Below are positions 43,071 to 52,972 of a stretch of DNA of 64,000 bases, in pieces (the first letter of the stretch is position 1; every line of letters begins with the position of its first letter). This stretch comes from Mesorhizobium sp. YM1C-6-2. Lineage in GTDB: Bacteria; Pseudomonadota; Alphaproteobacteria; Rhizobiales; Rhizobiaceae. The stretch lies in NCBI RefSeq assembly GCF_003666685.1, contig NZ_RCIZ01000013.1:33507-97506 (forward strand), written 5' to 3'. The notes beneath the pieces were generated by a model. That model searched no databases. It had not been told where the DNA came from and saw only the letters and a program-made list of their open reading frames with translations. The translations under genes and the position numbers were made by a program.

Positions 43071-43655
43071 ATGCCCCGAAAAAAAACGCTCTCCGACCAA
43101 GAGGTGCTGGTCACGGCCCACAGGCTGATGCACGAGGCTGGGCCGGAGGCGCTGACCTTCGACGCACTGGCCAAGGCCTGCGGCCTGTCGCCGGCGACGC
43201 TGGTGCAGCGCTTCAAGACCAAGGCGGGACTCAAGCGCACCACGCTGATGCAGGCTTGGGACCAGCTCGACGAGAAGACGGCGAGCCTCGCCGACAGTTC
43301 GCCGAGGACGCCTGATGGCGCGGTTGAGATGCTGGTGGCGCTGTCGGGAAGCTATGGCGGCATAGAGGCCTACGCCGAGGGCCTGATGGTGTTGCGCGAG
43401 GATTTTCGCGATCCGGACTTGCGGGCGCGAGGCGCCGCCTGGAAGAAGGCTCTGTCAGCGGCGCTCGACGAACGCTTTGCAAACATGCCCGGCGCGCCGC
43501 GCGACATCGGGCTGTTGCTCGCGACGCACTGGCAAGGGTCGTTGCTCTGGTGGGGTTTCGAGCCTACGGAAGAGATTGGAGCATACATCGGCAAGGCGCT
43601 GAAGCGCTTCATCGAGAGCCTCACGCCGGGTGGCGCCAAAGCTAGGCCTCGATAG
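43071..43655 (+). CDS. TetR/AcrR family transcriptional regulator
   Basis: 194 residues from ATG 43071, preceded by GAGAG; an alternative ATG 43059 sits in the operator. N-terminal TetR DNA-binding domain at about 10-55: VTAHRLMHEAGPEALTFDALAKACGLSPATLVQRFKTKAGL. The ligand-binding C-terminal domain is not of a named subfamily. It should repress itself and the divergent SDR gene through the palindrome at 43032-43061, released by an unknown ligand. Confidence 0.9.
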   Translation: MPRKKTLSDQEVLVTAHRLMHEAGPEALTFDALAKACGLSPATLVQRFKTKAGLKRTTLMQAWDQLDEKTASLADSSPRTPDGAVEMLVALSGSYGGIEAYAEGLMVLREDFRDPDLRARGAAWKKALSAALDERFANMPGAPRDIGLLLATHWQGSLLWWGFEPTEEIGAYIGKALKRFIESLTPGGAKARPR

Positions 43656-43841
43656 CGGCCTTGTCGATGACGGACCACGCCATGATGTCGTTCCGTCCTC
43701 CGCAAACTATTCCGACGCCGGGCAGTTCGACGCCGAGAATTCCACGGCCCGAGTGTAGTGCAAGCCAGGCTTCGGTCCGTTCTAGCGGGTATTGCGTCGT
43801 CACCTGCCTTCGGCGATGCTCACCATCGAGGGAGGACCACA

Positions 43842-44222
43842 ATGATGAAAAAAATGCCAGCACTCCTGCTGCTTCTGGCAGCGGCGGCCTGCACGTCGGC
43901 GCCGCAGGCATCGAAACCTTCGGCAACGGGCGGGTCCGGCGCCGGAAGCTCGGTGACACTGACGGATACCGATCGCGGGACCATCGAGGCGGCCGTGCGC
44001 GCCCGCGCCGGACAGCCATCTGCCACCTTCCGCACCATGATCGCCCAGCGGGACGCCGGCGGAGCGGTGACCGTCTGCGGCTATTTCAATCCGGGAGCTG
44101 GCGACACGCCTTTCGTCGGCACGCTGGTTCAGGGCGGTTTCATCGTGACGGATCTTGGCGGCCCGACGGAGCGCACGATAGCCGTGCAGCAAGCCTGCCA
44201 CGGGCGCGGCATCTACATCTGA
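43842..44222 (+). CDS. Small putative lipoprotein of unknown function
   Basis: 126 residues from ATG 43842 (a second ATG follows at 43845), with GGGAGGACCAC upstream. Signal MMKKMPALLLLLAAAAC with lipobox AAAC. The mature part is Ser/Gly/Ala-rich for 25 residues, then a compact domain: GTIEAAVRARAGQPSATFRTM, VTVCGYFNPG and VQQACHGRGIYI, with two cysteines that may form a disulfide. I recognise this only as a short conserved rhizobial-style periplasmic lipoprotein, not by function. Stand-alone gene. Confidence 0.72.
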   Translation: MMKKMPALLLLLAAAACTSAPQASKPSATGGSGAGSSVTLTDTDRGTIEAAVRARAGQPSATFRTMIAQRDAGGAVTVCGYFNPGAGDTPFVGTLVQGGFIVTDLGGPTERTIAVQQACHGRGIYI

Positions 44223-44297
44223 GTTGAACGCCGGTGCGAGCCAAGCCGCTTCGAACGCAGCGCCCCTAGCGCACGGATGCGCCACACTCAACGATCA

Positions 44298-44330
44298 AAT
44301 TGTGTGATTTGTCCGACAATTCGTGATTGA
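44298..44330 (+). promoter_or_regulatory. Operator-like repeats upstream of the sugar ABC operon
   Basis: TTGTCCGACAA (44309-44319) is a perfect odd-length palindrome of the kind bound by GntR/FadR regulators. It is flanked by AATTGTGTGATT and AATTCGTGATT, a near-direct repeat 20 bases apart. About 195 bases before the binding-protein start. No regulator gene adjoins it. Confidence 0.4.
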
Positions 44331-44511
44331 CTCCGTTCCAGAGGTCCGTTTAGCTGACCTCGGAAACTCGAATTCTGGCGGATAAGGACGGCGCGTTGGA
44401 GGGCGCGCCACGGGTTTCGCACCGGGAGTTCCCATCGGCCTCCCCTTCGCCTTTACCTGCCCTATATGCCGCTGCGTTTCCGCAAACGAACAACGGAAAA
44501 GGGAGGAATTC

Positions 44512-45462
44512 ATGAAGCTCGGACTTGCAAGCGCCCTGCTGGTGACTGCCGCATTGCTGGCGACCGGCGCCGTGGCGCAGGAGAAGAAGCAGCTTGCCTT
44601 CGTGGTGAACGGCGCGTCGGACTTCTGGAAGCTCGCCGAGGCCGGCGTGAAGAAGGCACAGGACGAACTGCCGAACTACGACCTTTCACTGAAATATCCC
44701 GAACAGGCCGCCGCTGCCGTGCAGCAGCGCCTGATGGAGGACCTGGTGGCGGGCGGCGTGTCGGCCATCATGGTGAGCGCCGTCGATCCGAAATCGTCAA
44801 CGGATTCGCTGAACAAGATCGGCAGCCAGGTGCCGCTCTTCACCACGGACAGCGACGCTCCCGACACCAACCGCATCGCCTATATCGGCTCGTCCAACAC
44901 CGACGCCGGCAAGCAGGCGGGCGAGATCGCCCTGAAGGCCCTGCCCGAAGGCGGCAAGTGCATCGGATTCGTTGGGTTGCCGGGCGCCGACAATGCGCGC
45001 GAGCGTATCGAGGGCATGAAGTCGACCATCGCCGGCTCGAAGGTCGAACTGATCGACGTGCGCGGCGACGACATCGACCAGACGCGCGCCAAGCGCAACG
45101 TCGAGGACGCGCTGGCCGCCAACCCCGACATCGACTGCATGGTCGGCTTCTATTCCTACAATCCGCCGCGCATCTACGAAGTGCTGAAGGAGAGCGGCAA
45201 GCTCGGCCAGGTGACGGTCATCGCCTTCGACGAAGACCCGATCACGCTGGGCGGCGTGCGTGAAGGCACCATCGCCGGGACGGTCGTGCAGGATCCGTAC
45301 GAATGGGGCTACCAGGGCATGAAGCTGATGGCGAAATATCTGGAAGGCGACAAATCGGTCGTGCCAGAGAACAAGCTAATCATCGTGCCCACCAAGATGA
45401 TCGACAAGTCCAATGTCGACGCGTTCGAGGCGGAACTGAAGTCGCGCATCAGCGGCGGCTGA
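44512..45462 (+). CDS. Sugar ABC transporter substrate-binding protein (RbsB-like, periplasmic binding protein 4 family)
   Basis: 316 residues; ATG 44512 with GGGAGG upstream. Signal peptide MKLGLASALLVTAALLATGAVAQ. Type I periplasmic-binding fold: AFVVNGASDFWKLAEAGVKKAQ at the start, GVSAIMVSAVDPKSSTDSLNKI, VPLFTTDSDAPDTNRIAYIGSSNTDAG and VIAFDEDPITLGGVREGTIAGTVVQDPYEWGYQGM, the ribose-binding-protein style. The first gene of an SBP-ATPase-permease operon. Substrate is likely a monosaccharide or polyol, not determinable here. Confidence 0.92.
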   Translation: MKLGLASALLVTAALLATGAVAQEKKQLAFVVNGASDFWKLAEAGVKKAQDELPNYDLSLKYPEQAAAAVQQRLMEDLVAGGVSAIMVSAVDPKSSTDSLNKIGSQVPLFTTDSDAPDTNRIAYIGSSNTDAGKQAGEIALKALPEGGKCIGFVGLPGADNARERIEGMKSTIAGSKVELIDVRGDDIDQTRAKRNVEDALAANPDIDCMVGFYSYNPPRIYEVLKESGKLGQVTVIAFDEDPITLGGVREGTIAGTVVQDPYEWGYQGMKLMAKYLEGDKSVVPENKLIIVPTKMIDKSNVDAFEAELKSRISGG

Positions 45463-45472
45463 CGCCTTGGAG

Positions 45473-45509
45473 CGAACAGGCCGGCCCATTCTCCCAGCCG
45501 GCCTGTTCG
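45473..45509 (+). promoter_or_regulatory. Intercistronic stem-loop after the sugar-binding protein gene
   Basis: CGAACAGGCCGGC (45473-45485) pairs with GCCGGCCTGTTCG (45497-45509) over 13 bp with an 11-base loop and no T-run. Such hairpins behind the first gene commonly stabilise binding-protein mRNA and lower expression of the ATPase and permease. Confidence 0.65.
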
Positions 45510-45551
45510 GCGCGTATTGTTATCCGACGAACCAATCAGCATAGTTCGCCG

Positions 45552-47057
<1,506 letters not shown>

Positions 47058-47091
47058 CGTCCCTGCCCCGCCTCACCGGAAAACGCACCCG

Positions 47092-48057
47092 ATGATCAAC
47101 CGCAAGGATCTGTGGCTCCTCATCCTCATCATCATCGTCGGCACGGTGGTCGCGATCATCAATCCGCGGTTCTTGTCACCGATCAACCTGTCAAACACAG
47201 CGAACCTGATCGGCCTCTTCGGCATTTTCGCCGTCGCGCAGGCCTTCGTCATCATCTCCGGCGGCATCGAGCTGTCCGTCGGCTCGATCATCGCGCTGCT
47301 CGGCGTGGTCTTCATCGACCTTGTCGCGAGCGAGGCCGTGAACCCGGCCCTTGCCTTCGTCATCGTGGTGGCGATCGGTTGCCTGATCGGCCTGCTGCAC
47401 GGTTTTCTGGTCGCCAAGCTCGGACTGCAGCCCTTCGTGGTCACGCTCTGCGGCCTGCTCATCTACCGCGGCATCGCGCGATATTACACGGAGGATGCAA
47501 CGGCGGGCTTTCCGTTCGGCGCAAGCTTTCCGACGCTGGAATGGCTGACCGCGGGTCGCTTCTACGGCATTCCCCATAGCCTGATCGCGTTCATCGTGAT
47601 TACGCTCGTAATGGGCGTGGTGCTGCACAAATCGGTGTTCGGGCGCTACCTTTTTGCTGTCGGCAAGAACGAGGAAGCGGCACGCTACAGCGGCATCCAC
47701 ACAGCCCGCATTACCATAGCCGCCTATGTGATCTGCTGCGGTCTGACGGCGGTCGCTGCGGTCTTCATCGCCATGTACACGCGCTCGATCTCGCCTTCCT
47801 CGCACGGCAATTTCTACGAGCTTTACGCGATTGCAGCGGCGGTGCTTGGCGGTTGCTCGCTGCGTGGCGGCGAAGGTTCGATCGTCGGCGTGGTGCTCGG
47901 CACCGTGCTGCTGCAGGTGCTGCAGAACCTCGTCAATCTGCTCGGCATCCCGAGTTCGCTGAACTTCGCCGTGATGGGCTCGGTCATCCTGATCGGCGTG
48001 CTCGCCGACCAGCAGATCTCGCGGCGGGCGGCACGCGTGAAGGCGCCGGCTGGTTAG
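47092..48057 (+). CDS. Sugar ABC transporter permease (RbsC-like)
   Basis: 321 residues from ATG 47092 (MINRKDLWLLILIII), 34 bases after the ATPase stop. About nine to ten membrane helices. NPRFLSPINLSNTANLIGLFGIFAVAQAFVIISGGIELSVGSIIAL is the classic RbsC N-terminal region, and FAVGKNEEAARYSGI followed by AIAAAVLGGCSLRGGEGSIVGVVLGTVLL the C-terminal one. It completes the importer. The operon has no kinase or isomerase gene attached. Confidence 0.94.
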   Translation: MINRKDLWLLILIIIVGTVVAIINPRFLSPINLSNTANLIGLFGIFAVAQAFVIISGGIELSVGSIIALLGVVFIDLVASEAVNPALAFVIVVAIGCLIGLLHGFLVAKLGLQPFVVTLCGLLIYRGIARYYTEDATAGFPFGASFPTLEWLTAGRFYGIPHSLIAFIVITLVMGVVLHKSVFGRYLFAVGKNEEAARYSGIHTARITIAAYVICCGLTAVAAVFIAMYTRSISPSSHGNFYELYAIAAAVLGGCSLRGGEGSIVGVVLGTVLLQVLQNLVNLLGIPSSLNFAVMGSVILIGVLADQQISRRAARVKAPAG

Positions 48058-48105
48058 AGCTTTCGTGGCAATTCTGGACAGAAACTGATCCTGCCCTCAC
48101 GTAAT

Positions 48106-49500
48106 TTAGCAGGTGGTGCGGACGCCGTCCTTCACCAGATAGGTCGGCTTATACATGGTGACGAGTTCTTCCGCGGCGGTCGGATGCACTGCCATGGTGC
48201 GGTCGAAGTCATCCTTGCTCAGTCCGGCCTTCAGCGCGATGCCGAGGATCTGCGCCATCTCGCCAGCGTCCGGCCCGAGGATATGGGCGCCGAGCACCCG
48301 CCGCGTGGCGGCGTCGACCACAAGCTTGGTCAGCATCCGCTCCTGCCGGCCGGACAGAGTGTGCTTCAGCGGCCGGAACGAGGCGCTGTAGATTTCGAGG
48401 TTGGCGAAACGTTTCGCCGCTTCGTCTTCCGCAAGCCCAACCGTGCCGATCTCGGGCTGCGAGAAGACGGCGGTGGCAATGCAGTCGTGATCGGGCTCGG
48501 TCGGATTGTTCTTGAACGCCGTCTCGACGAAGCACATCGCCTCGTGGATCGCCACCGGCGTCAGTTGCACGCGATCGGTGACGTCGCCGATCGCCCAGAT
48601 GTTCTCGACATTGGTGCGGGAAAAGGCATCGATCAGCACTTCGCCCCTGGCGCCTGTTTCCACACCGGCGGCTTCCAGCCCAAGGTCCTCGGTGTTGGGG
48701 ATGCGGCCGATGGCGAGCATGATCTCGTCGGCGAAAAGAACATCGCCGCTGTTGAGTGTAGCGGCGAGCATACCGTCGTCCCGCTTTTCGATACGCTCGA
48801 AGATGGTGTGGCAGCGGATGCGGATTCCCTTCGCGGTCATTTCCTCATGCAGCCGGCTCCGCAAGTCCATGTCGAAGCGCTGCAATATCTCCTTGCCGCG
48901 ATAGACGAGCGTGGTGTCGACGCCGAGCCCGTGAAAAATATTGGCGAACTCTACCGCGATGTAGCCGCCGCCGGCGATTGCAATCGACTTCGGCAGGCGC
49001 GGCAGGTCGAAGGCCTCGTTGGAGAAGATACAGTGTTCGTGTCCGGGAAGTGCCGCGTGCGGATTGGGGCGGCCGCCGGTGGCTATCAATATATGCTCCG
49101 CGGTGACGGTGCGGTCCTCGCCTTCGAGACGGATCGTGTGCGCGTCGACAAGCGTGGCGCGGCTGTGAAACGTATCGCCGCCGGCCTTCTCGACCCCGCT
49201 TTCGTAAACGCTGGAGAGCCTGGCGATCTCCTTGTCCTTGTTGGCGATCAGGGTCGGCCAGTCGAAGCTCGCCTCGGGCACGGTCCAGCCATAGCCCGCA
49301 GCGTCGGCAAAATGCTCAGGGAACTGCGAGGCGTAGACGAACAGCTTCTTCGGCACGCAGCCGCGGATGACGCAGGTGCCGCCGAATCGGTACTCCTCCG
49401 CAATCGCCACGCGCTTGCCGAGCGCGGCGGAGACGCGTGCGGCGCGCGTACCGCCGGAACCGCCGCCGATGACAAAAAGATCATAGTCGTATCGGGGCAT
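48106..49500 (-). CDS. gor: Glutathione-disulfide reductase
   Basis: 464 residues from ATG 49500. The FAD loop is LFVIGGGSGGTRAARVSA; the redox disulfide is GGTCVIRGCVPKKLF with C43 and C48; the NADPH domain shows IAGGGYIAVEFANI and VYRGKEIL; the C-terminal interface has AVHPTAAEELVT with the catalytic His-Glu pair. It keeps glutathione reduced using NADPH. RGCVPKK rather than NVGCVPSK distinguishes it from lipoamide and mercuric reductases. It follows the DUF2059 gene on the same strand behind a terminator. Confidence 0.95.
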   Translation of the reverse strand: MPRYDYDLFVIGGGSGGTRAARVSAALGKRVAIAEEYRFGGTCVIRGCVPKKLFVYASQFPEHFADAAGYGWTVPEASFDWPTLIANKDKEIARLSSVYESGVEKAGGDTFHSRATLVDAHTIRLEGEDRTVTAEHILIATGGRPNPHAALPGHEHCIFSNEAFDLPRLPKSIAIAGGGYIAVEFANIFHGLGVDTTLVYRGKEILQRFDMDLRSRLHEEMTAKGIRIRCHTIFERIEKRDDGMLAATLNSGDVLFADEIMLAIGRIPNTEDLGLEAAGVETGARGEVLIDAFSRTNVENIWAIGDVTDRVQLTPVAIHEAMCFVETAFKNNPTEPDHDCIATAVFSQPEIGTVGLAEDEAAKRFANLEIYSASFRPLKHTLSGRQERMLTKLVVDAATRRVLGAHILGPDAGEMAQILGIALKAGLSKDDFDRTMAVHPTAAEELVTMYKPTYLVKDGVRTTC

Positions 49501-49551
49501 GGCTCTGGTCTCCGCGGAAGGTAGCGAATGACAGTTAGGAGGGGGCGGCCA

Positions 49552-49582
49552 AAAAGAAAAGCCCGGCACTTGGCCGGGCCTT
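49552..49582 (-). terminator. Rho-independent terminator of the DUF2059 gene
   Basis: GCCCGGC (49561-49567) pairs with GCCGGGC (49573-49579) around a five-base loop; on the minus strand it is followed by TTTTCTTTTT. It lies between the DUF2059 gene and gor. Confidence 0.85.
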
Positions 49583-49603
49583 GGTCCACGCGAAAGGCGC
49601 GGC

Positions 49604-50248
49604 TTACTCGATCGGCGCGTCGAGCCCCTGCAGCAAGGGCGCTTCGCCCTCCGGAGCAGTAGCGCCACCTTCGGGAGCGGGCGCCGGCGCGGCCGCGCCA
49701 TCCTGCTGTGCCGGAGCGGGATTGCCGCCGGCCGCCTTCACCTGCGCGTCGACAATGTCCGAAATCTGCTTGCCGACTTCCGTAGCCAGGTCGCGGGAGA
49801 TGCCGCGCTGCCAGATCTCGGCGGCCTTGACCACCTCGCGGGCGACGATCGGGCCCGAGGCGAGCAGCTTCTTGCCGGCATCGCTGGTGTAGAAGGCGGT
49901 AATGGCCTTCAGCTCGGCCTCGCTGAAGATCTTGGCGTAGGCGATCGCCGCCTCGCGCTCGAGGTCGGCGCGGCGGCCGGCAAGCCCGAGCGCCTTTTCG
50001 TCGACGGTCGCGATGATCACTTCCGTCAGATCGGGATTCTGCTGGATGAGTTCCTGCTTGAGCGTCTGCGCAGCAGCGGGAAGGATGACGTCGTAATTGT
50101 CGGTGGCATTGACCGCATCGATGGTCGCGCGCGCGGCCGCGAGATGCGACTCGGCGATCTCCTGCGCATGGGCCTGCGATGCGGCTGCGACAAAGGCCGA
50201 CGCTGCCAGGACGGCGGCGATGCGGCGAGCGCGGTTGATCAACTTCAT
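49604..50248 (-). CDS. DUF2059 domain-containing exported protein
   Basis: 214 residues with a signal peptide (MKLINRARRIAAVLAASAFVAAASQAHAQE). DUF2059 core: ALGLAGRRADLEREAAIAYAKIFSEAELKAITAFYTSDAGKKLLASGP, where the helix-rich 'FSEAELKAITAFYxSxxGKKLL' is the hallmark. A Pro/Ala/Gly-rich tail follows (about 175-214). Periplasmic, function unknown. rpiA lies 23 bases upstream on the same strand, so the two are probably transcribed together, a common order in Rhizobiales. Confidence 0.9.
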   Translation of the reverse strand: MKLINRARRIAAVLAASAFVAAASQAHAQEIAESHLAAARATIDAVNATDNYDVILPAAAQTLKQELIQQNPDLTEVIIATVDEKALGLAGRRADLEREAAIAYAKIFSEAELKAITAFYTSDAGKKLLASGPIVAREVVKAAEIWQRGISRDLATEVGKQISDIVDAQVKAAGGNPAPAQQDGAAAPAPAPEGGATAPEGEAPLLQGLDAPIE

Positions 50249-50271
50249 GATCGGAAGAACTCCCTGGTTTG

Positions 50272-50967
50272 TCAGTTTGCCTGGACGGTCCTGATGCCGT
50301 CGGCGCCCGCAATGATCGCCAGCTTGGCCAAGCCCAGGAACAGTCCGTGCTCGACGACCCCCGGAATGGCGTGAAGAGCATTCGACAGCGCTCTTGTATC
50401 CGGAATGCGGCCAAAAGATGCATCCAGGATCAAATGCCCGCCGTCTGTAACAAAAGGCTGGCCGTTCGTCACCCTCAATGTAAGCGGCCCGGACAGGCCG
50501 AGTTCGCCGGCAGCGCGTACGATCGCAAGCTCGGTCGCCTTGAGGCCGAAGCGATTGACCTCGATGGGCAGCGGAAAGCGACCGAGCGCCGGCACCAGCT
50601 TGCTGTCGTCGGCAATCACGATCATGCGCGCCGATGCGGCCGCGACGATCTTTTCGCGGAGCAGCGCCCCGCCGCCGCCCTTGATCAGGCTGAGTTCCGG
50701 CCCGATCTCGTCGGCACCGTCGATGGTGAGGTCGAGTTCCGGCGTTTCGTCCAGCGTCGAGAGGCCGACGCCAAGCTCGGCGCAGAGAGCCGCGGTCCGT
50801 TCGGAGGTCGGCACGCCGATGATCTTCATGCCGGCCGCGACCTTTTCAGCGAGCAGACGGACAAACTCGGATGCGGTTGAGCCGGTGCCGATGCCAAGCC
50901 GCATGCCGTCCCGGACATGCGCAAGCGCAGCCCGCGCCGATTCGATCTTCAATGCCTTCGGATCCAT
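50272..50967 (-). CDS. rpiA: Ribose-5-phosphate isomerase A
   Basis: 231 residues. RpiA hallmarks: [17 protein letters not shown] (phosphate-binding loop), [31 protein letters not shown] (catalytic D, E and K) and [14 protein letters not shown]. It interconverts ribose-5-phosphate and ribulose-5-phosphate in the pentose phosphate pathway. The divergent neighbour is a phosphoglycolate phosphatase, an arrangement frequently found in rhizobia. Confidence 0.97.
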   Translation of the reverse strand: MDPKALKIESARAALAHVRDGMRLGIGTGSTASEFVRLLAEKVAAGMKIIGVPTSERTAALCAELGVGLSTLDETPELDLTIDGADEIGPELSLIKGGGGALLREKIVAAASARMIVIADDSKLVPALGRFPLPIEVNRFGLKATELAIVRAAGELGLSGPLTLRVTNGQPFVTDGGHLILDASFGRIPDTRALSNALHAIPGVVEHGLFLGLAKLAIIAGADGIRTVQAN

Positions 50968-51153
50968 GCCAGTTCGCCGCCCTGAAATCGTCGGGCGCTC
51001 CTAGCATCTTTGGCTCGGACAGCAAAGGCCGCCGACCCAGCCACATCGATAGGAGCGGCAAAAGGTCGGCTTGCGCAGCAATTCGGCAGAAGGTATCGGC
51101 CAACCATCGTCGAATTCTCCCGCAGCACTTTCAACAGGCAGGACCGGCATACG

Positions 51154-51837
51154 ATGGGCAAGCCGATTATCGTTTTCGACCTCGACGGGACGCTGGTCGA
51201 CACCGCACCCGACCTGCTGGACAGCCTCAACCACACCCTGGATGCCGGCGGCATCGCCCGCACCGACGCGGCGGGCTTCCGCCAATTCGTCGGCCATGGC
51301 GGCCGCGTGATGATCGAGCGCGCCTACCAGGCGCAGCGCCGCGCCCTGCCCGTGGACGAGCATGACCGGCTGTTCGCCCTGTTCCTCGCGCACTACGGCT
51401 CGAACATCCCCGGCCAGTCAAAACCCTATCCAGGCGTTGTCGAAGCCCTGGAGCGCTTCCGGACCGCCGACTATCTGCTCGCGGTCTGCACCAACAAGAC
51501 GGAGGACTTCTCCAAGCGCCTCCTGGTGGAACTGGGCATGAGCGGCTATTTCGCGGCCATCTGCGGCCAGGACACGTTCGCCCATCGCAAGCCCGACCCG
51601 CGCCATCTGACCGAGACGATCGGGCTCGCCAGTGGCGACGCAGCCAAGGCTGTCATGGTAGGCGATTCCCGAACCGACATCGACACGGCGAAAGCGGCAG
51701 GCATCCCCGTGGTGGCGGTCGACTTCGGCTATACGGACCGTCACGTACGGGAGTTCGAGCCGTCCAGGGTTATCTCGCATTTCGACGAACTGACCCTTGA
51801 ACTCGCCGAACGCCTGATCGCGGCGGCGCGCGGCTGA
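51154..51837 (+). CDS. gph: Phosphoglycolate phosphatase (HAD family)
   Basis: 227 residues from ATG 51154 (MGKPIIVFDLDGTLVDTAPD); upstream in-frame extension is not protein-like. HAD motif I is FDLDGTLVDT (nucleophile D), motif II CTNKT, motif III KPDPRHL, and motif IV VMVGDSRTDIDTAKAAGI. It dephosphorylates 2-phosphoglycolate from DNA-repair or oxygenase reactions. The cap helix region (VGHGGRVMIERAY) matches Gph. A tRNA-Val follows 66 bases later. Confidence 0.9.
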   Translation: MGKPIIVFDLDGTLVDTAPDLLDSLNHTLDAGGIARTDAAGFRQFVGHGGRVMIERAYQAQRRALPVDEHDRLFALFLAHYGSNIPGQSKPYPGVVEALERFRTADYLLAVCTNKTEDFSKRLLVELGMSGYFAAICGQDTFAHRKPDPRHLTETIGLASGDAAKAVMVGDSRTDIDTAKAAGIPVVAVDFGYTDRHVREFEPSRVISHFDELTLELAERLIAAARG

Positions 51838-51903
51838 GGCAACTTGACTTCGAAGGCGGCCGCAGCCTATATCGCGGCGCGCTACGGCCTCAGGGTCGAC
51901 GGC

Positions 51904-51978
51904 GGGCGATTAGCTCAGCGGGAGAGCACACCCTTCACACGGGTGGGGTCGCAGGTTCAATCCCTGCATCGCCCACCA
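51904..51978 (+). tRNA. tRNA-Val (anticodon CAC)
   Basis: Acceptor GGGCGAT pairs with ATCGCCC; D-arm TAGCTCAGCGGGAGAGCA; anticodon stem CACCC/GGGTG with loop TTCACAC (CAC at the anticodon); T-arm GCAGGTTCAATCCCTGC; discriminator A and encoded CCA (51976-51978). Length 75. It reads GUG. Confidence 0.97.
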
Positions 51979-52039
51979 TGATCTCGCAAAGAAATCAGCC
52001 AGATATAAATAGCGGCTTTCCAGCAGCGGCAGCCGTCCA

Positions 52040-52369
52040 CTATCGAACCTTGATCGTGCCCGTCATGTTCGGGTGGAAGCGGCAGTAGTACTCGACCGTA
52101 TCTCCGGCCTGCACGATTCGGGTGGCCACCTGGCCGGCCGGAATGACGATATCCCAGCCTCCCTTGACTGTTGCGGTGTGATCGAACGGATCACGGTTCG
52201 TCCATTCGATGCGATCACCTACCGCTGCTTCGATATTCGCCGGGACGAACGCCAGATTCTCGATGCTGACATGGATCGTCCCGTTGTGGGCGCGCGATCT
52301 GCCTCCTGAGGCGAGGACGACAGCCCCCGCCGCAAGGAAGACGCGCCGGTTGAGCGCGCGCGTGGTCAT
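52040..52369 (-). CDS. Cupredoxin-domain (amicyanin/plastocyanin-like) exported protein
   Basis: 109 residues with a Tat-type signal (NRRVFLAAGAVVLASG). The cupredoxin fold carries the type 1 copper ligands: H64 in DHTATV, C96, H99 and M102 in YYCRFHPNM, spaced C-x2-H-x2-M as in amicyanin/pseudoazurin-like short loops. It would carry electrons in the periplasm. It overlaps DUF4142 by 4 bases and lies in the ECF sigma cluster, so it is probably part of a stress-induced unit. Confidence 0.9.
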   Translation of the reverse strand: MTTRALNRRVFLAAGAVVLASGGRSRAHNGTIHVSIENLAFVPANIEAAVGDRIEWTNRDPFDHTATVKGGWDIVIPAGQVATRIVQAGDTVEYYCRFHPNMTGTIKVR

Positions 52370-52890
52370 TTCAGGCTGGCCGCCACGTGTTCGGCATGCT
52401 GCTGATGGCCCTGGAAGAGCTTGAGCCCCGTTTCCAGCAGGCTCTTGAGTTCGGCGTTCTCGGCTGACGGGATGAGCAGCGTCTGCAGCGCGTCATTGAC
52501 CTGCTTGTGGTAGGCGACCTCGTTGTCGATATAGGCCTTGTCGAACGCGGCGCCTTCAAGCTTGCCGAGTTCGGCGCGCTTCTCTTCGGCCGCCTTCGTC
52601 AACGCCTGGCTCGTCGGATTGTCCTCCGGCGTCACGTTCAGCTTCTTGACGAGGTCGAGCGCCTGCACGTTGACGGCCTCGTGATCCTTGACCATCGACT
52701 GTGCGAACTCGACCACTTCGGTGTTCTTGGATTTCGAGATCGCAAGCTTCGCCGCCTCGATGTCGATCACGCCTGCGGTATAGGCGATGTGGGCGATCTG
52801 CGGATCGGACGGCTTGTCCTGAGCCGGCGCGAACTGAGCGAGGACAAACAGGAAGGCGCCACCCAGCGCGGCCTTTAAAATGGTTTTCAT
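52366..52890 (-). CDS. DUF4142 domain-containing exported protein
   Basis: 174 residues, signal peptide MKTILKAALGGAFLFVLAQFAPAQA-like (cleavage near FAPAQ). DUF4142 is a ferritin-like four-helix bundle: IAYTAGVIDIEAAKLAISKSKNTEVVEFAQSMVKDHEAVNVQAL, then DKAYIDNEVAYHKQVNDAL and LFQGHQQHAEHVAASL, with the histidines and glutamates typical of the family. Function unknown, but it recurs next to ECF sigma genes in Rhizobiales. An ECF-type promoter lies just upstream (52939-52963). Confidence 0.9.
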   Translation of the reverse strand: MKTILKAALGGAFLFVLAQFAPAQDKPSDPQIAHIAYTAGVIDIEAAKLAISKSKNTEVVEFAQSMVKDHEAVNVQALDLVKKLNVTPEDNPTSQALTKAAEEKRAELGKLEGAAFDKAYIDNEVAYHKQVNDALQTLLIPSAENAELKSLLETGLKLFQGHQQHAEHVAASLK

Positions 52891-52938
52891 GGACGTTCTC
52901 CTTGGCGCCGGGACCGGCGCATTGAGTTACATCCATTG

Positions 52939-52963
52939 GATGCCAGCAGAGGCCGATGGTTCC
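52939..52963 (-). promoter_or_regulatory. Candidate ECF-sigma promoter of the DUF4142-cupredoxin pair
   Basis: On the minus strand GGAAC (plus GTTCC, 52959-52963), 16 bases, then CATC (plus GATG, 52939-52942). It matches in spacing and in flanking bases (GGGAACC ... CAAT) the promoter before the sigma gene. Confidence 0.55.
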
Positions 52964-52972
52964 CGGATCGTT

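Noticed and set aside
43642..43803. 53-codon minus-strand frame ending in ELPGVGIVCGGRNDIMAWSVIDK, like a penicillin-acylase fragment
   Set aside because: The resemblance is confined to a few residues, the start is a GTG with a poor ribosome-binding site, and it overlaps the TetR stop; possibly a gene remnant but not supportable.
45303..45551. N-terminal extension of the RbsA-like ATPase
   Set aside because: It overlaps the coding end of the binding protein and the intercistronic stem-loop; the family starts at MPEPFLKMTGISKVYPG.
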